Positions 42,601 through 50,927 of a DNA stretch of 64,000 nt are shown in pieces. Origin of the DNA: Dactylosporangium siamense (lineage in GTDB: Bacteria; Actinomycetota; Actinomycetes; Mycobacteriales; Micromonosporaceae); contig NZ_BONQ01000033.1 of assembly GCF_016862795.1 (NCBI RefSeq), positions 93,467 through 157,466 of the forward strand. Reading direction: 5' to 3'. The notes beneath the pieces are model-generated. The model was given only the letters and a program-made list of their open reading frames with translations. It did not search any database and was not told the DNA's origin. Both the position numbers and the translations under genes were made by a program. Position 1 is the stretch's first letter; each line of letters opens with the position of its first letter.

Positions 42601-44064
42601 GTGTTGGCTGACCGGTACTCACCCCGCGCGAACGCGTTCGGGTTCCTGCGCCTGTGTCTCGCACTCGCGGTGCTGATCGGGCACTCGTGGCCGCTCGGCG
42701 CCGGCCGGCCGACCCCCGGACTCGGGCTCTCGCACGGTCAGACGGACCTCGGGTCGCTCGCGGTGTCCGGCTTCTTCGTCCTGTCCGGGTTCCTGGTCAG
42801 TGCCAGCGCGGCGCGGCTGGGGTTCGTGCGCTTCGCCTGGCACCGCTGCCTGCGGATCTTCCCCGGGCTGTGGGCCTGCCTGCTGGTCATCGCGGTCGTC
42901 GCCGGATGTTTCGCGTCGTTTTCCGCCTCGGTGACATTCGCCCTGAACAACGCGCTCGGGCAGCCGCACCAGTGGGGCATCGGCACCCTGTTCGGCGACA
43001 ACCCCTACGGCCGCCTCACCGCCGGCGGGTCGGTCGTCAACGGCTCACTGTGGAGCCTGCCGTTCGAGCTCTTCTGGTACGGCGTCTTCACCGCCCTCAC
43101 CGCCTGCGGCGTCGTCCGCCGCTCCCCGCGCCTGATCCTGCTGCTCACCGCCGGCGCCTACGGCGTCCTGCTGAGCGACTTCCTGCACCAGCTGCCCGAC
43201 CCGCACACGGTCCCGCACCCCCGCGGCTCCGTCGGCCCGATCCCGCTGTTCGGCGCGCTGGACACCCAGCTGCTCGTCTACCTGGGCTTCCTGTTCCTGC
43301 TCGGCGCCTCGGCGCAGCTGTTCCAGCACCGCGTCCCGGTCCACCCGCTGCTGATCGTCGCCGCGGCGGCGGTGCTGCTGGCGACCCTGCGCCTCGGCGC
43401 CTTCCACCTGCTCGGCTCCCCCGCGTTCGCGTATCTGCTGCTGTGCGCCGCCGGTACGCTGCCACGCTGGTCGCACCGGATCGGGCGGGGGCACGACTAC
43501 TCGTTTGGCGTCTACATCTACGCGTTCCCGACCCAGCAGGTCCTCGCCGCGCTCGGCGTGCACCGCTGGGGCCTGCCGGCGTACATCGCCGTGTCCGTCG
43601 TGGCCACGACGCTGCTGGCGGCCGCCTCATGGCACCTCGTCGAGCGGCCGGCGCTGACGCTCAAGCACTGGACCCCGCCGCTGCCGGCCCGTTCCCCGGC
43701 TGGCCTGATCTTCCGATCAGCCCGAGGGCGCGTCCGCGCCGCGAGCCAGTTCGGCCAGGACGTTGTTGTCGCCGACGAAGATGCAGCCGCCCTCGCGCAC
43801 CGTTGCGGTGATCAGCCGGATCATCGCCGGCTTGTCGGCGTCCACCAGCGCGACCCAGTCCACTGGCGCGCCGGTGTCCGGATCGGTTCGGGCGCTCCAC
43901 GCCGCGATCTCCACCAGGATCGGGATCAGGGTGGGCCCATCCACGGTGAGCCGGTAGCCGGTCTTGCGGCGGTCTCCGGAGTCGTGGGTCCGCAAGAGGA
44001 TGTTGCGTTGCTCGAGGTGGGCCAGGCGGTTGGCGAGGATGCTCGGCGCGCGCCGAAGGCGTGA
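42601..44064 (+). CDS. OafA/YrhL-type acyltransferase with an out-of-place C-terminus
   Basis: An acyltransferase-3 family membrane enzyme that O-acylates envelope glycans. Residues 1-365 are typical: NAFGFLRLCLALAVLIGHSW, GFFVLSGFLVSASAARL, RCLRIFPGLW, the conserved SLPFELFWYG and a final SWHLVERPALTLKHW (about 341-357), with ten membrane helices. The remaining roughly 115 residues (43720-44064) are an antisense reading of a broken HxlR gene, polar and without any membrane segment or homology. A decayed second copy of this acyltransferase end, with a natural stop, lies at 44402-44616. The 3' end of this gene was probably rearranged. Confidence 0.85.
   Translation: MLADRYSPRANAFGFLRLCLALAVLIGHSWPLGAGRPTPGLGLSHGQTDLGSLAVSGFFVLSGFLVSASAARLGFVRFAWHRCLRIFPGLWACLLVIAVVAGCFASFSASVTFALNNALGQPHQWGIGTLFGDNPYGRLTAGGSVVNGSLWSLPFELFWYGVFTALTACGVVRRSPRLILLLTAGAYGVLLSDFLHQLPDPHTVPHPRGSVGPIPLFGALDTQLLVYLGFLFLLGASAQLFQHRVPVHPLLIVAAAAVLLATLRLGAFHLLGSPAFAYLLLCAAGTLPRWSHRIGRGHDYSFGVYIYAFPTQQVLAALGVHRWGLPAYIAVSVVATTLLAAASWHLVERPALTLKHWTPPLPARSPAGLIFRSARGRVRAASQFGQDVVVADEDAAALAHRCGDQPDHRRLVGVHQRDPVHWRAGVRIGSGAPRRDLHQDRDQGGPIHGEPVAGLAAVSGVVGPQEDVALLEVGQAVGEDARRAPKA
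43717..44048 (-). pseudogene. 5'-truncated HxlR-family regulator
   Basis: The sequence reads PSILANRLAHLEQRNILLRTHD, then RRKTGYRLTVDGPTLIPILVEIAAW and ends GDNNVLAELARGADAPSG, the second half of an HxlR winged-helix protein. The first part, including the segment that begins the winged helix, is missing; upstream reading enters unrelated SRPBCC remnant. It lies antisense over the end of the acyltransferase gene. Confidence 0.8.
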
Positions 44065-44345
44065 GCCTGCTCGCCATGCAGGCACCCGATCACTACGGCG
44101 GCGGGCGGACGTTCACCACCTGGAGCTACCGCGTGGTCGAGGCCATGGCCCGGCTGGAGTACGACGTGCGGTTCGCCGACCCGGACGGCGCGACGAATAC
44201 CCCCTGCGCGCGGGCATCTCGCCCGGCGTGCCCGACACCGTGCCACACGTGGTCACCTTCACGCCCCTCGCCGGCGGCGGCACCGAGGTGAGCAGCGACG
44301 CGGTGATCGAAGGCCATCGACTGGGCGTCATCCCCACCGTCGCGG
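44062..44345 (+). pseudogene. Frameshifted SRPBCC-domain gene fragment
   Basis: Reading in two frames gives SRPBCC pieces: GGGRTFTTWSYRVVEAMARLEYDVRFADPDG in one frame to about 44200, then RAGISPGVPDTVPHVVTFTPLAGGGTEV in another. The order and sequence match AHSA1-like proteins that are often encoded beside HxlR regulators. The start and end are missing. Confidence 0.75.
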
Positions 44346-44401
44346 CAATCGTCTCGCCTCGACCTTGGTCTTCAGCACGATCAGCCCGGTGCGCTGAGGA
44401 T

Positions 44402-44616
44402 CCTGCGTTTCGGCGCCTTCCACCTGCTCGGGTACCCCGCGTCCGCGTACCTGCTGCTATGGCGTGCACCGCTGGGCGCTGCCGAACTACACCGCCGCAT
44501 CGGCCCTGGCGACCATCGTGCCGGCCGCCGCCTCATGGCATCTCGTCGAACGGCCGGCGCGACGCCTGAACATTCGAGCCCACAGACGCATCGGCCACGC
44601 ACAGCGCCGCTCTTGA
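44402..44616 (+). pseudogene. Decayed copy of the acyltransferase 3' end
   Basis: The segment matches 43385-43440 and 43555-43650 of the intact acyltransferase gene (GAFHLLG, then GVHRWALP and AAASWHLVERPA) with about 115 bases deleted between. It ends with a stop codon after RRIGHAQRRS, probably the original C-terminus of that family. Confidence 0.82.
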
Positions 44617-44692
44617 TCTCTATTCAGTGGCTACTGAGACCACTGGCCGGGCACGTCGTTCCCGTGACCCGGCCAGTGGCCTGCATCAGCTG

Positions 44693-47548
44693 TCAGCTGC
44701 AGCCGCTGGTGGAGCCGCAGCCCTCGCAGACGTAGCAGCTACCGGCGGGGCGCATCTTCGTGCCGCAGGTGAAGCACAGCGGCGCGTCGGCGGCCTTGCC
44801 CTGGACCAGTTCGAGCAGTTCGGTCGACGAGCCCACCTTGCGCGGGGTCGCGATCTCGACCTCGACCGGCTTCGGTGCCACGGCCGCCGGCTTCGCGGCC
44901 GCCTCCACCGGGGCGGAGTTGCGCATCTCGGTCAGATCGACGTCCGGCTCGCCCGCCTCGGCGCGCAGCTGGGCGGCGCGCTCCGACGAGGTGAGGATGC
45001 CCAGCTCCGAGCGGGTCTCGAAGTCCAGGAAGTCCAGCGCCAGGCGACGGAAGATGTAGTCCATCACCGACGACGACAGGCGGATGTCCGGGTCGTCGGT
45101 CATGCCGGCCGGCTCGAAGCGCATGTTGACGAACTTGCTGACGTAGGTCTCCAGCGGCACGCCGTACTGCAGGCCGATGGAGATCGCCACGGAGAAGGCG
45201 TCCATCACGCCGGCCAGGGTCGAGCCCTGCTTCGACATCTTCAGGAAGACCTCGCCGAGGCCGTCGTCCGGGTATGACGACGCGGTCAGGTACCCCTCGG
45301 CGCCGGCGACCGAGAACGACACGGTCGAGCTGGGCCGCTTCTTCGGCAGCCGCTTGCGGACCGGGCGGTACTCGATGACCTTCTCGGTCTTGACGACCTC
45401 CTGGACGACCGTCTTTTCCTCGGGCGCGGCCTTCGCGGACTTGTTCACCGCCGACAGCGGCTGGCCGACCTTGCAGTTGTCGCGGTAGATCGCGAGGGCC
45501 TTGAGGCCCAGCTTCCAGCCCTGGAAGTAGATCTCCTCGACGTCCTCGACGGTGGCCGCCTCCGGCATGTTGACCGTCTTGGAGATGGCGCCGGAGATGA
45601 ACGGCTGGATCGCCGACATCATCCGCACGTGGCCCATCGGGGCGATGGTGCGCTCGCCCATGGCGCAGTCGAAGACGGAGTAGTGCTCGGCGCGCAGGCC
45701 GGGCGCGTCCACGACGTGGCCGTGCTCGGAGATGTGCTCGACGATCGCCTCGACCTGCTCCTCCTGGTAGCCCAGGTTGCGCAGGGCGCGGGGGACGGTC
45801 TGGTTGACGATCTGCATCGAGCCGCCGCCGACGAGCTTCTTGAACTTGACCAGGGCCAGGTCCGGCTCGACGCCAGTGGTGTCGCAGTCCATCATCAGGC
45901 CGATGGTGCCGGTCGGGGCGAGGACGCTGGCCTGCGAGTTGCGCCAGCCGTTCTTCGCGCCGATCTCGTTGCCCCGGGCCCACTCCGCGGTGGCCGCGAC
46001 CTTGATCGCGACGTCGACGCCGCCGACGGTGCTGATCGCGTCGTTGGCGGTCGCGTGCTGCCGCATGACCCGCTGGTGCGGGACGGCGTTGCGGGCGTAG
46101 CCGTCGTACGCGCCGACGATCCCGGCCAGCTCGGCCGAGCGGCGGTACGCGGTGCCCGACATGAGGCTGCTGATCGTCGCGGCGACCGCGCGGCCACCGT
46201 CCGAGTCGTACGCGAGGCCACTGGCCATCAGCAGTGCGCCGAGGTTGGCGTAGCCGATGCCGAGCTGCCGGTACGCGCGGGTGGTCGCGCCGATCTTCTC
46301 GGTCGGGAAGTCGGCGAAGCAGATCGAGATGTCCATCGCGGTGATCACGAACTCGATCGACTTGACGAACTTCTCCACCGCGAACGTGCCGTCGGCGTTG
46401 AGGTACTTCATCAGGTTCAGCGACGCGAGGTTGCAGCTGGAGTTGTCCAGGTGCATGTACTCGCTGCACGGGTTCGACGCGGTGATCCGGCCGGTCTCCG
46501 GGCAGGTGTGCCACTCGTTGATCGTGTCGTCGTACTGGATGCCGGGGTCGGCGCACGCCCACGCGGCCTGGGCGAGCTTGCGGAACAGCTCGCGGCCCTT
46601 GACGGTCGACACGACGCTGCCGTCGAGCCGGGAGCGCAGCGCGAACTCGGCGTCGTCCTCGATCGACTGCATGAACTCGGCCGAGACCCGGATCGAGTTG
46701 TTGGCGTTCTGGTACTGGACGCTGACGATGTCCTTGCCGCCGAGGTCCATGTCGAAGCCGGCGTCGCGCAGGGCGCGGATCTTGTCCTCTTCGCTGGCCT
46801 TGGTCTCGATGAACTCCTCGACGTCGGGGTGGTCGACGTCCAGGATGACCATCTTCGCCGCGCGGCGGGTTGCGCCACCGCTCTTGATCGTCCCGGCGGA
46901 CGCGTCGGCGCCGCGCATGAAGCTCACCGGGCCGCTGGCGGTGCCGCCGCTGCTCAGCAGCTCCTTCGAGGAGCGGATCCGGGACAGGTTGACGCCGGAG
47001 CCGGACCCTCCCTTGAAGATCAGGCCCTCCTCCTTGTACCAGTCGAGGATGCTGTCCATCGAGTCGTCCACCGCGAGGATGAAGCAGGCGCTGACCTGCT
47101 GCGGCGACTGCGTGCCCACGTTGAACCAGACCGGCGAGTTGAAGCTGAACACCTGGTGCAGCAGCATCCAGGTCAGCTCGTGGCCGAACACCTCGGCGTC
47201 GGCGGGCGAGGCGAAGTAGCCGTTGTCCTCGCCGGCCTTGCGGTACACGGTGACGACGCGGTCGATCAGCTGCCGCAGCGACCACTCACGGGCGTCGGTG
47301 CCGACCGCGCCGCGGAAGTACTTGGTGGTGACGATGTTCGCCGCGTTCACGGACCAGGAGTCCGGGAACTCGACGCCGCGCTGCTCGAAGTTGATCGAAC
47401 CGTCGCGCCAGTTGGTCATGACGATGTCGCGACGCTCCCACGTCACCTCGTCGTAAGGGTGGACGCCCTCGGTCGTCCACACCCGCTCGACGCGCAGGCC
47501 CTGTGCCTCTTTGCGCGACGCTGCCTTGGTCTTCGTCTCCCCCGCCAT
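44693..47548 (-). CDS. nrdJ: Coenzyme B12-dependent (class II) ribonucleotide reductase
   Basis: A 951-residue class II ribonucleotide reductase that makes deoxyribonucleotides using adenosylcobalamin. Visible elements: SFNSPVWFNVG and the first active cysteine in QQVSACFILAVDDSMDSI (about 150-170), GGSGSGVNLSRIRSS, the radical-site and redox cysteines in NPCSEYMHLDNSSCNLASLN (about 370-390), and QASVLAPTGTIGLMMDCDTTG (about 535-555). The C-terminus ends with a zinc-ribbon tail CFTCGTKMRPAGSCYVCEGCGS that holds the regenerating cysteines. ATG at 47548 follows GAGGGGG. It is transcribed after nrdR with a 61-base gap. Confidence 0.95.
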   Translation of the reverse strand: MAGETKTKAASRKEAQGLRVERVWTTEGVHPYDEVTWERRDIVMTNWRDGSINFEQRGVEFPDSWSVNAANIVTTKYFRGAVGTDAREWSLRQLIDRVVTVYRKAGEDNGYFASPADAEVFGHELTWMLLHQVFSFNSPVWFNVGTQSPQQVSACFILAVDDSMDSILDWYKEEGLIFKGGSGSGVNLSRIRSSKELLSSGGTASGPVSFMRGADASAGTIKSGGATRRAAKMVILDVDHPDVEEFIETKASEEDKIRALRDAGFDMDLGGKDIVSVQYQNANNSIRVSAEFMQSIEDDAEFALRSRLDGSVVSTVKGRELFRKLAQAAWACADPGIQYDDTINEWHTCPETGRITASNPCSEYMHLDNSSCNLASLNLMKYLNADGTFAVEKFVKSIEFVITAMDISICFADFPTEKIGATTRAYRQLGIGYANLGALLMASGLAYDSDGGRAVAATISSLMSGTAYRRSAELAGIVGAYDGYARNAVPHQRVMRQHATANDAISTVGGVDVAIKVAATAEWARGNEIGAKNGWRNSQASVLAPTGTIGLMMDCDTTGVEPDLALVKFKKLVGGGSMQIVNQTVPRALRNLGYQEEQVEAIVEHISEHGHVVDAPGLRAEHYSVFDCAMGERTIAPMGHVRMMSAIQPFISGAISKTVNMPEAATVEDVEEIYFQGWKLGLKALAIYRDNCKVGQPLSAVNKSAKAAPEEKTVVQEVVKTEKVIEYRPVRKRLPKKRPSSTVSFSVAGAEGYLTASSYPDDGLGEVFLKMSKQGSTLAGVMDAFSVAISIGLQYGVPLETYVSKFVNMRFEPAGMTDDPDIRLSSSVMDYIFRRLALDFLDFETRSELGILTSSERAAQLRAEAGEPDVDLTEMRNSAPVEAAAKPAAVAPKPVEVEIATPRKVGSSTELLELVQGKAADAPLCFTCGTKMRPAGSCYVCEGCGSTSGCS

Positions 47549-47609
47549 CCGCGGCCCCCTCAAGTCTGCTTCGTACGTTTCTTCGACGCTGTGGTGCTGT
47601 GTGTGCGCT

Positions 47610-48134
47610 TCAGCCGACCGGCTCGGCCGCGCGCTCCCCCTGGTGTGGTGCGGTCTGTTGCGGTGCCTCCACGGCACTGGCGGGCCGGTTCGACGCCGCC
47701 CTGAGCGATGCGATCTCGCGCTCGAAGTCCTGCAGCGAGTCGAACGACCGGTAGACGGACGCGAAACGCAGATACGCCACCTCGTCGAGCTCCCGCAGCG
47801 GCGCGAGGATGGCCAGGCCGACCTCGTGGCTCGGCAGCTCGGCGGCCCCGCGGGCACGCACGGTCTCCTCGACCTTCTGCGCGAGGACCGCGATCGCGTC
47901 CTCGTCGACCGGGCGGCCCTGACATGCCTTACGGACCCCAGCGATGATCTTGGTACGGCTGAACGGTTCGGTGACGCCGCTGCGCTTGACGACTGCGAGG
48001 ACGGCCTCCTCGACGGTGGTGAACCTCCGGCCGCACTCGGGGCAGGACCGGCGCCGACGGATGATCTGGCCGTCCTCGGCTTCCCGGGAGTCGACCACCC
48101 GCGAGTCGGCGTGGCGGCAGTACGGGCAGCGCAT
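47610..48134 (-). CDS. nrdR: Ribonucleotide reductase repressor NrdR
   Basis: A 174-residue repressor. The N-terminal zinc ribbon is [22 protein letters not shown]...CPECGRRF, followed by the ATP-cone domain ([29 protein letters not shown], about 48-78) and [21 protein letters not shown] (about 125-145). NrdR senses dATP/ATP and represses reductase genes by binding NrdR boxes. ATG 48134 is preceded by GGAAGG. It is the first gene of the nrdR-nrdJ operon, so it controls nrdJ and itself. Confidence 0.96.
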   Translation of the reverse strand: MRCPYCRHADSRVVDSREAEDGQIIRRRRSCPECGRRFTTVEEAVLAVVKRSGVTEPFSRTKIIAGVRKACQGRPVDEDAIAVLAQKVEETVRARGAAELPSHEVGLAILAPLRELDEVAYLRFASVYRSFDSLQDFEREIASLRAASNRPASAVEAPQQTAPHQGERAAEPVG

Positions 48135-48285
48135 GCGGTGGCCTTCCAGTCTACGTCGTATATGTCCTGACAAAACGCACACGAACGCCCAACGGTCGGC
48201 CTTGGTGCCCGGCCTCCGCTGGTCTTTACCGTCAGTAAGGGTGATTGCCGAATCCACTACCTGTGGACGACTTACAGCCCTGTAA

Positions 48286-48304
48286 CTACTACATCTAGGG
48301 GTAG
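48286..48304. promoter_or_regulatory. Candidate NrdR box
   Basis: CTACTACATCTAGGGGTAG lies about 150 bases upstream of nrdR and is an imperfect dyad resembling actinobacterial NrdR boxes (AC-N-TATNTNGTG type). A second box about three helical turns away would be expected; CTACGTCGTATATGTCC near 48151 is a weak candidate. The match is by eye only. Confidence 0.35.
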
Positions 48305-48409
48305 ACGCTATGCCGACGCATACGCGGACGCAAGTTGATCCGGGATTTCTGACCCTCGCGTGTCGCGCGTCTCGTTTTCCGGCGTTGGCCCGATGTTCAT
48401 TTGCCCTGA

Positions 48410-48727
48410 TCAGCCCGCCTCAGCCCGCCGAGGCAGGGTCAGCCGCTGTCCGGCGTCGACACTGTAGCCGTCCAAGTGGTTGAGACGGCGGATCTCCTCC
48501 ATGGTCGCGTCGCGCCCCCGGGACCCCGAAAGCCGGGTCGCGATGTCCCACAACGTGTCACCCGGCTGCACGATCAGCACGGGCGCCGGCGCCGGCGGGT
48601 CGGCCGCCTGCCCCGGCACCGCGACGAGCGTGAACAACCCACCCGCGACGGCCAGCAGCAGACAGAAGAGCACGACACGCCCCCGGCGAGTGAGCCGAAT
48701 GGGTGGGTTTCGCGGGTGTCGTCGCAT
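48410..48727 (-). CDS. LysM protein, SOS division-inhibitor-like (YneA/ChiZ type)
   Basis: A 105-residue protein with one N-terminal membrane anchor ([20 protein letters not shown], about 17-36) and a C-terminal LysM domain ([19 protein letters not shown] to LTLPRRAE, about 53-103). A small membrane-anchored LysM protein divergent from lexA is the arrangement of YneA, DivS and mycobacterial Rv2719c/ChiZ, which stop cell division during the SOS response; the function here is inferred from this. An SOS-like box lies 31 bases upstream of the ATG. Confidence 0.85.
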   Translation of the reverse strand: MRRHPRNPPIRLTRRGRVVLFCLLLAVAGGLFTLVAVPGQAADPPAPAPVLIVQPGDTLWDIATRLSGSRGRDATMEEIRRLNHLDGYSVDAGQRLTLPRRAEAG

Positions 48728-48757
48728 CTCAGCCCTCGATTCCGTACAGCCGTTCGA

Positions 48758-48773
48758 TCGAACGGACGTACGA
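48758..48773. promoter_or_regulatory. SOS box (LexA site), LysM side
   Basis: TCGAACGGACGTACGA differs from the actinobacterial consensus TCGAAC-N4-GTTCGA at one base and overlaps the palindrome CGTTCGATCGAACG (48751-48764). It lies 31 bases before the LysM gene. Confidence 0.75.
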
Positions 48774-48833
48774 TGGTCTACCAGAGCGAGAAGACCCGAG
48801 TCCAGCGACGCGCCGAAAAAACAGCGCGCCACG

Positions 48834-48849
48834 TAGTACAGATGTTTGA
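48834..48849. promoter_or_regulatory. SOS box (LexA site), lexA side
   Basis: TAGTACAGATGTTTGA matches the consensus with two changes in the left half and a perfect right half GTTTGA. It lies 177 bases before lexA and could mediate autorepression. Confidence 0.6.
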
Positions 48850-49025
48850 AACTGTCACACCTCGGCGATACGGTGATCCACACACGATCGAGACGATTGA
48901 TCGGGATACCCGAAATTTGCGACAACCGGCGCCGTCACACCCGGTGGCGGTCAAGGTGGCGGGCCGCACGGCTCGTCCGCACCAGCGGCCTTCCCACCGC
49001 TGGTGCCAACAAGAGGGAGGACGAC

Positions 49026-49808
49026 GTGTCAGCCGACGACCGCACCGACGAACCCGCCGAGGTCACCGCGATCGGCAGCGGCAGCACCCGCCGCGCCAGC
49101 ACCCGCCGCCGCGGAGGCGAGCCGGAGATGCGCGCGGTCACCGCGGTGGTCAGCGCCTTCCCGGACCTGTTCGCGGCCGACCTGACCGTCCGCCAGCGAC
49201 GCATCCTCGAGTTCATCCGCAGCGCGGTGGAGCGCAACGGCTATCCGCCGAGCGTCCGCGAGATCGGCGAGGCCGTCGGCCTGGTCTCCCCCTCCAGCGT
49301 CGCCTACCAGCTCAAGGAGCTGGAGCGGAAGGGCTACCTGCGCCGCGACCCCAACCGCCCCCGCGCCGTCGACGTGCGCCCCCCGAGCGAGCTCGTCTCG
49401 GTCGACGAGGAGGCCGAGCGCGCCGCTCGCCCCGCCCCGGCGTACGTGCCGGTCCTGGGCCGCATCGCCGCCGGTGGCCCGATCCTCGCCGAGCAGGCCG
49501 TCGAAGACGTCTTCCCCCTCCCCCGCGAGCTCGTCGGCGAGGGCACCCTCTTCATGCTCCAGGTCAAGGGCTCCTCAATGATCGAGGCCGCCATCTGCGA
49601 CGGCGACTGGGTCGTCGTCCGCCAGCAGCCCAACGCCAACAACGGCGACATCGTGGCCGCGATGATCGACGGCGAGGCCACGGTGAAGACCTACCGCAAC
49701 CGCGACGGCCACGTCTGGCTCATGCCGCAGAACCCGGCCTTCGACCCGATCGCCGGCGACCACGCCACCATCCTCGGCCGCGTCGTCACCGTCGTCCGCC
49801 GCATCTGA
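49026..49808 (+). CDS. lexA: LexA repressor
   Basis: A 260-residue LexA with an Arg/Ala-rich N-terminal extension of about 50 residues. The winged helix-turn-helix contains [41 protein letters not shown] (about 58-98). The self-cleavage site is in [12 protein letters not shown] (Ala-Gly, about 154-155), the serine in [19 protein letters not shown] (about 181) and the lysine in GEATVKTY (about 217). In most actinobacterial LexA the nucleophile segment is GDSM; here it is GSSM. RecA-driven cleavage would release the SOS regulon. GTG start after GGGAGG. Confidence 0.95.
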   Translation: MSADDRTDEPAEVTAIGSGSTRRASTRRRGGEPEMRAVTAVVSAFPDLFAADLTVRQRRILEFIRSAVERNGYPPSVREIGEAVGLVSPSSVAYQLKELERKGYLRRDPNRPRAVDVRPPSELVSVDEEAERAARPAPAYVPVLGRIAAGGPILAEQAVEDVFPLPRELVGEGTLFMLQVKGSSMIEAAICDGDWVVVRQQPNANNGDIVAAMIDGEATVKTYRNRDGHVWLMPQNPAFDPIAGDHATILGRVVTVVRRI

Positions 49809-49834
49809 CCCACCCCCTCCACCCGGACCGAGAA

Positions 49835-49866
49835 GGGCCCGCCCAGCTGCCAAGCCGAGCGGGCCC
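49835..49866 (+). terminator. Hairpin after lexA
   Basis: GGGCCCGC and GCGGGCCC flank a 16-base loop, 26 bases after the lexA stop; it probably ends the lexA transcript. Confidence 0.65.
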
Positions 49867-49941
49867 GCGTGCTGTCCAGGACCGCCCCACCGCCCGCGTG
49901 CCTGCTTGTCCAAGACAGGTGGGCCTGCGGCCCCCTTGCCG

Positions 49942-50127
49942 GCTTGTCCAGAATCGGCCTTGTCCAGAAATCGGCCTTGTCCAGAATCGGCCCGCAGGCC
50001 CGTCACACGTCGGCTCCCGTCACGCCCCGGCTCCCGTCACGCCCCGGCTCCCGTCACCTCGGCCCAGCACCTCGGCCCAGCACCTCGGCCCAGCACCTCG
50101 GCCCAGCACATCGGCCCGGCACCTCGG
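49942..50127. repeat. Block of three different tandem repeats
   Basis: Within the gene-free stretch 49809-50927 lie three successive arrays: CTTGTCCAGAATCGG units of 16-17 bases at 49942-49992 (about three), CGGCTCCCGTCACGCC units of 17 bases at 50011-50058 (three) and CACCTCGGCCCAG units of 13 bases at 50055-50127 (nearly six). No gene is supported here. Confidence 0.85.
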
Positions 50128-50216
50128 CGCCATCGCGCCGCTGGGCGTCCGGCAGCGCGACCGTCGCCGGCGCACCGCCCGCCTGAGGCCCCCGTCCCGC
50201 TGAACGATCTCGCAAC

Positions 50217-50510
50217 CATGATCGAAGGACGACTCCGGCCGCGCGGACGACCAACCCGCGACTTCGATCCGTGAACGGTCTTTGTCGACCGGGTGGTGGC
50301 ACGACAAGCCGATCGCCGGGGTCAGGGGCCGAGGACCCTTCGAGTTGTGGGAATCCGGCAACCACACCGCGCGCCCGCCGCGCCGATCCGGCGCCGTCGA
50401 CGTCCAGATCAGCCTTTCGTCCGCGCGTGCTGCGCCAGGAGTGAATCTCCCCGGTGATCGAAGTCGCCGACCGGCTGTCCGCACAGCCGGCGCGCGACTT
50501 CGATCACCGC
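50217..50510. repeat. Hairpin-bounded intergenic repeat, copy A
   Basis: The unit begins with GATCGAAG/CTTCGATC arms (50220-50269), continues with a body including TTGTGGGAATCCGGCAACCA, and ends with a strong hairpin of 14-base arms GTGATCGAAGTCGC / GCGACTTCGATCAC (50454-50507) holding a nested CCGGCTGT / ACAGCCGG. A related body occurs directly after it and again near 59.5 kb. Confidence 0.8.
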
Positions 50511-50709
50511 AGCGATCGCCGGGGTCGGAGGATCCTTCGGGTTGTGGGAATCCGGCAACCACGCCGCATGCCCGCCGCGCGATCCGGCACCGCAGACGCC
50601 CAGATCAGCCTGTTCGCCCGCGGGTCCCGCGCCGGAAAGTGCATCTCCCCGGTGATCGAAGTCCCCGAAACGGACAGCTGCGTGGGCGGCCGTTTCCGTC
50701 GTTCGATCA
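50505..50709. repeat. Hairpin-bounded intergenic repeat, copy B
   Basis: It repeats the body of copy A (GATCGCCGGGGTC, then TTGTGGGAATCCGGCAACCA, then GATCCGGCACCG, then CCCAGATCAGCCTGTT) with changes, and ends with TGATCGAA / TTCGATCA arms (50653-50709). Copies A and B share the hairpin between them. The remainder 50710-50841 holds nothing I can name. Confidence 0.8.
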
Positions 50710-50841
50710 TGGGGTGGATCCGAGCGGATCGGCGGCGAGGGCTGTTCACGCGCGGGTTGGGCTCTCGACGGGGCTGGCGGCGCCCCTCCGAAACCGGCCG
50801 CGTCGGGCGGCGGGTGATCGCGGGGTCGGCCGTATAACGAC

Positions 50842-50881
50842 GTTGACCACTACACGCCGCGGCGTGTAGTGGTCAACTTTT
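50842..50881 (+). terminator. Strong hairpin with T-tract
   Basis: GTTGACCACTACACGCC and its complement flank two bases, followed by TTTT on the plus strand. It would end transcripts coming from the repeat block and also lies at the 3' side of the DUF349 gene read from the other strand. Confidence 0.85.
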
Positions 50882-50927
50882 CTATGTCGGACGGGCTCAC
50901 CGGCCCGTCACTGGAGAAGTCTCTTGA

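Noticed and set aside
44693..47857. Longer nrdJ reading to 47857
   Set aside because: The extra part overlaps nrdR in another frame and is Arg/Ser-rich; ATG 47548 with its ribosome site fits the family.
49942..50127. CRISPR array
   Set aside because: Units are 13-17 bases, directly adjacent and without spacers of constant length; no cas genes nearby.
50020..50365. Small minus-strand open frames in the repeat block
   Set aside because: They consist of repeat units and share their peptides only because the DNA is repeated; no ribosome site or independent support.
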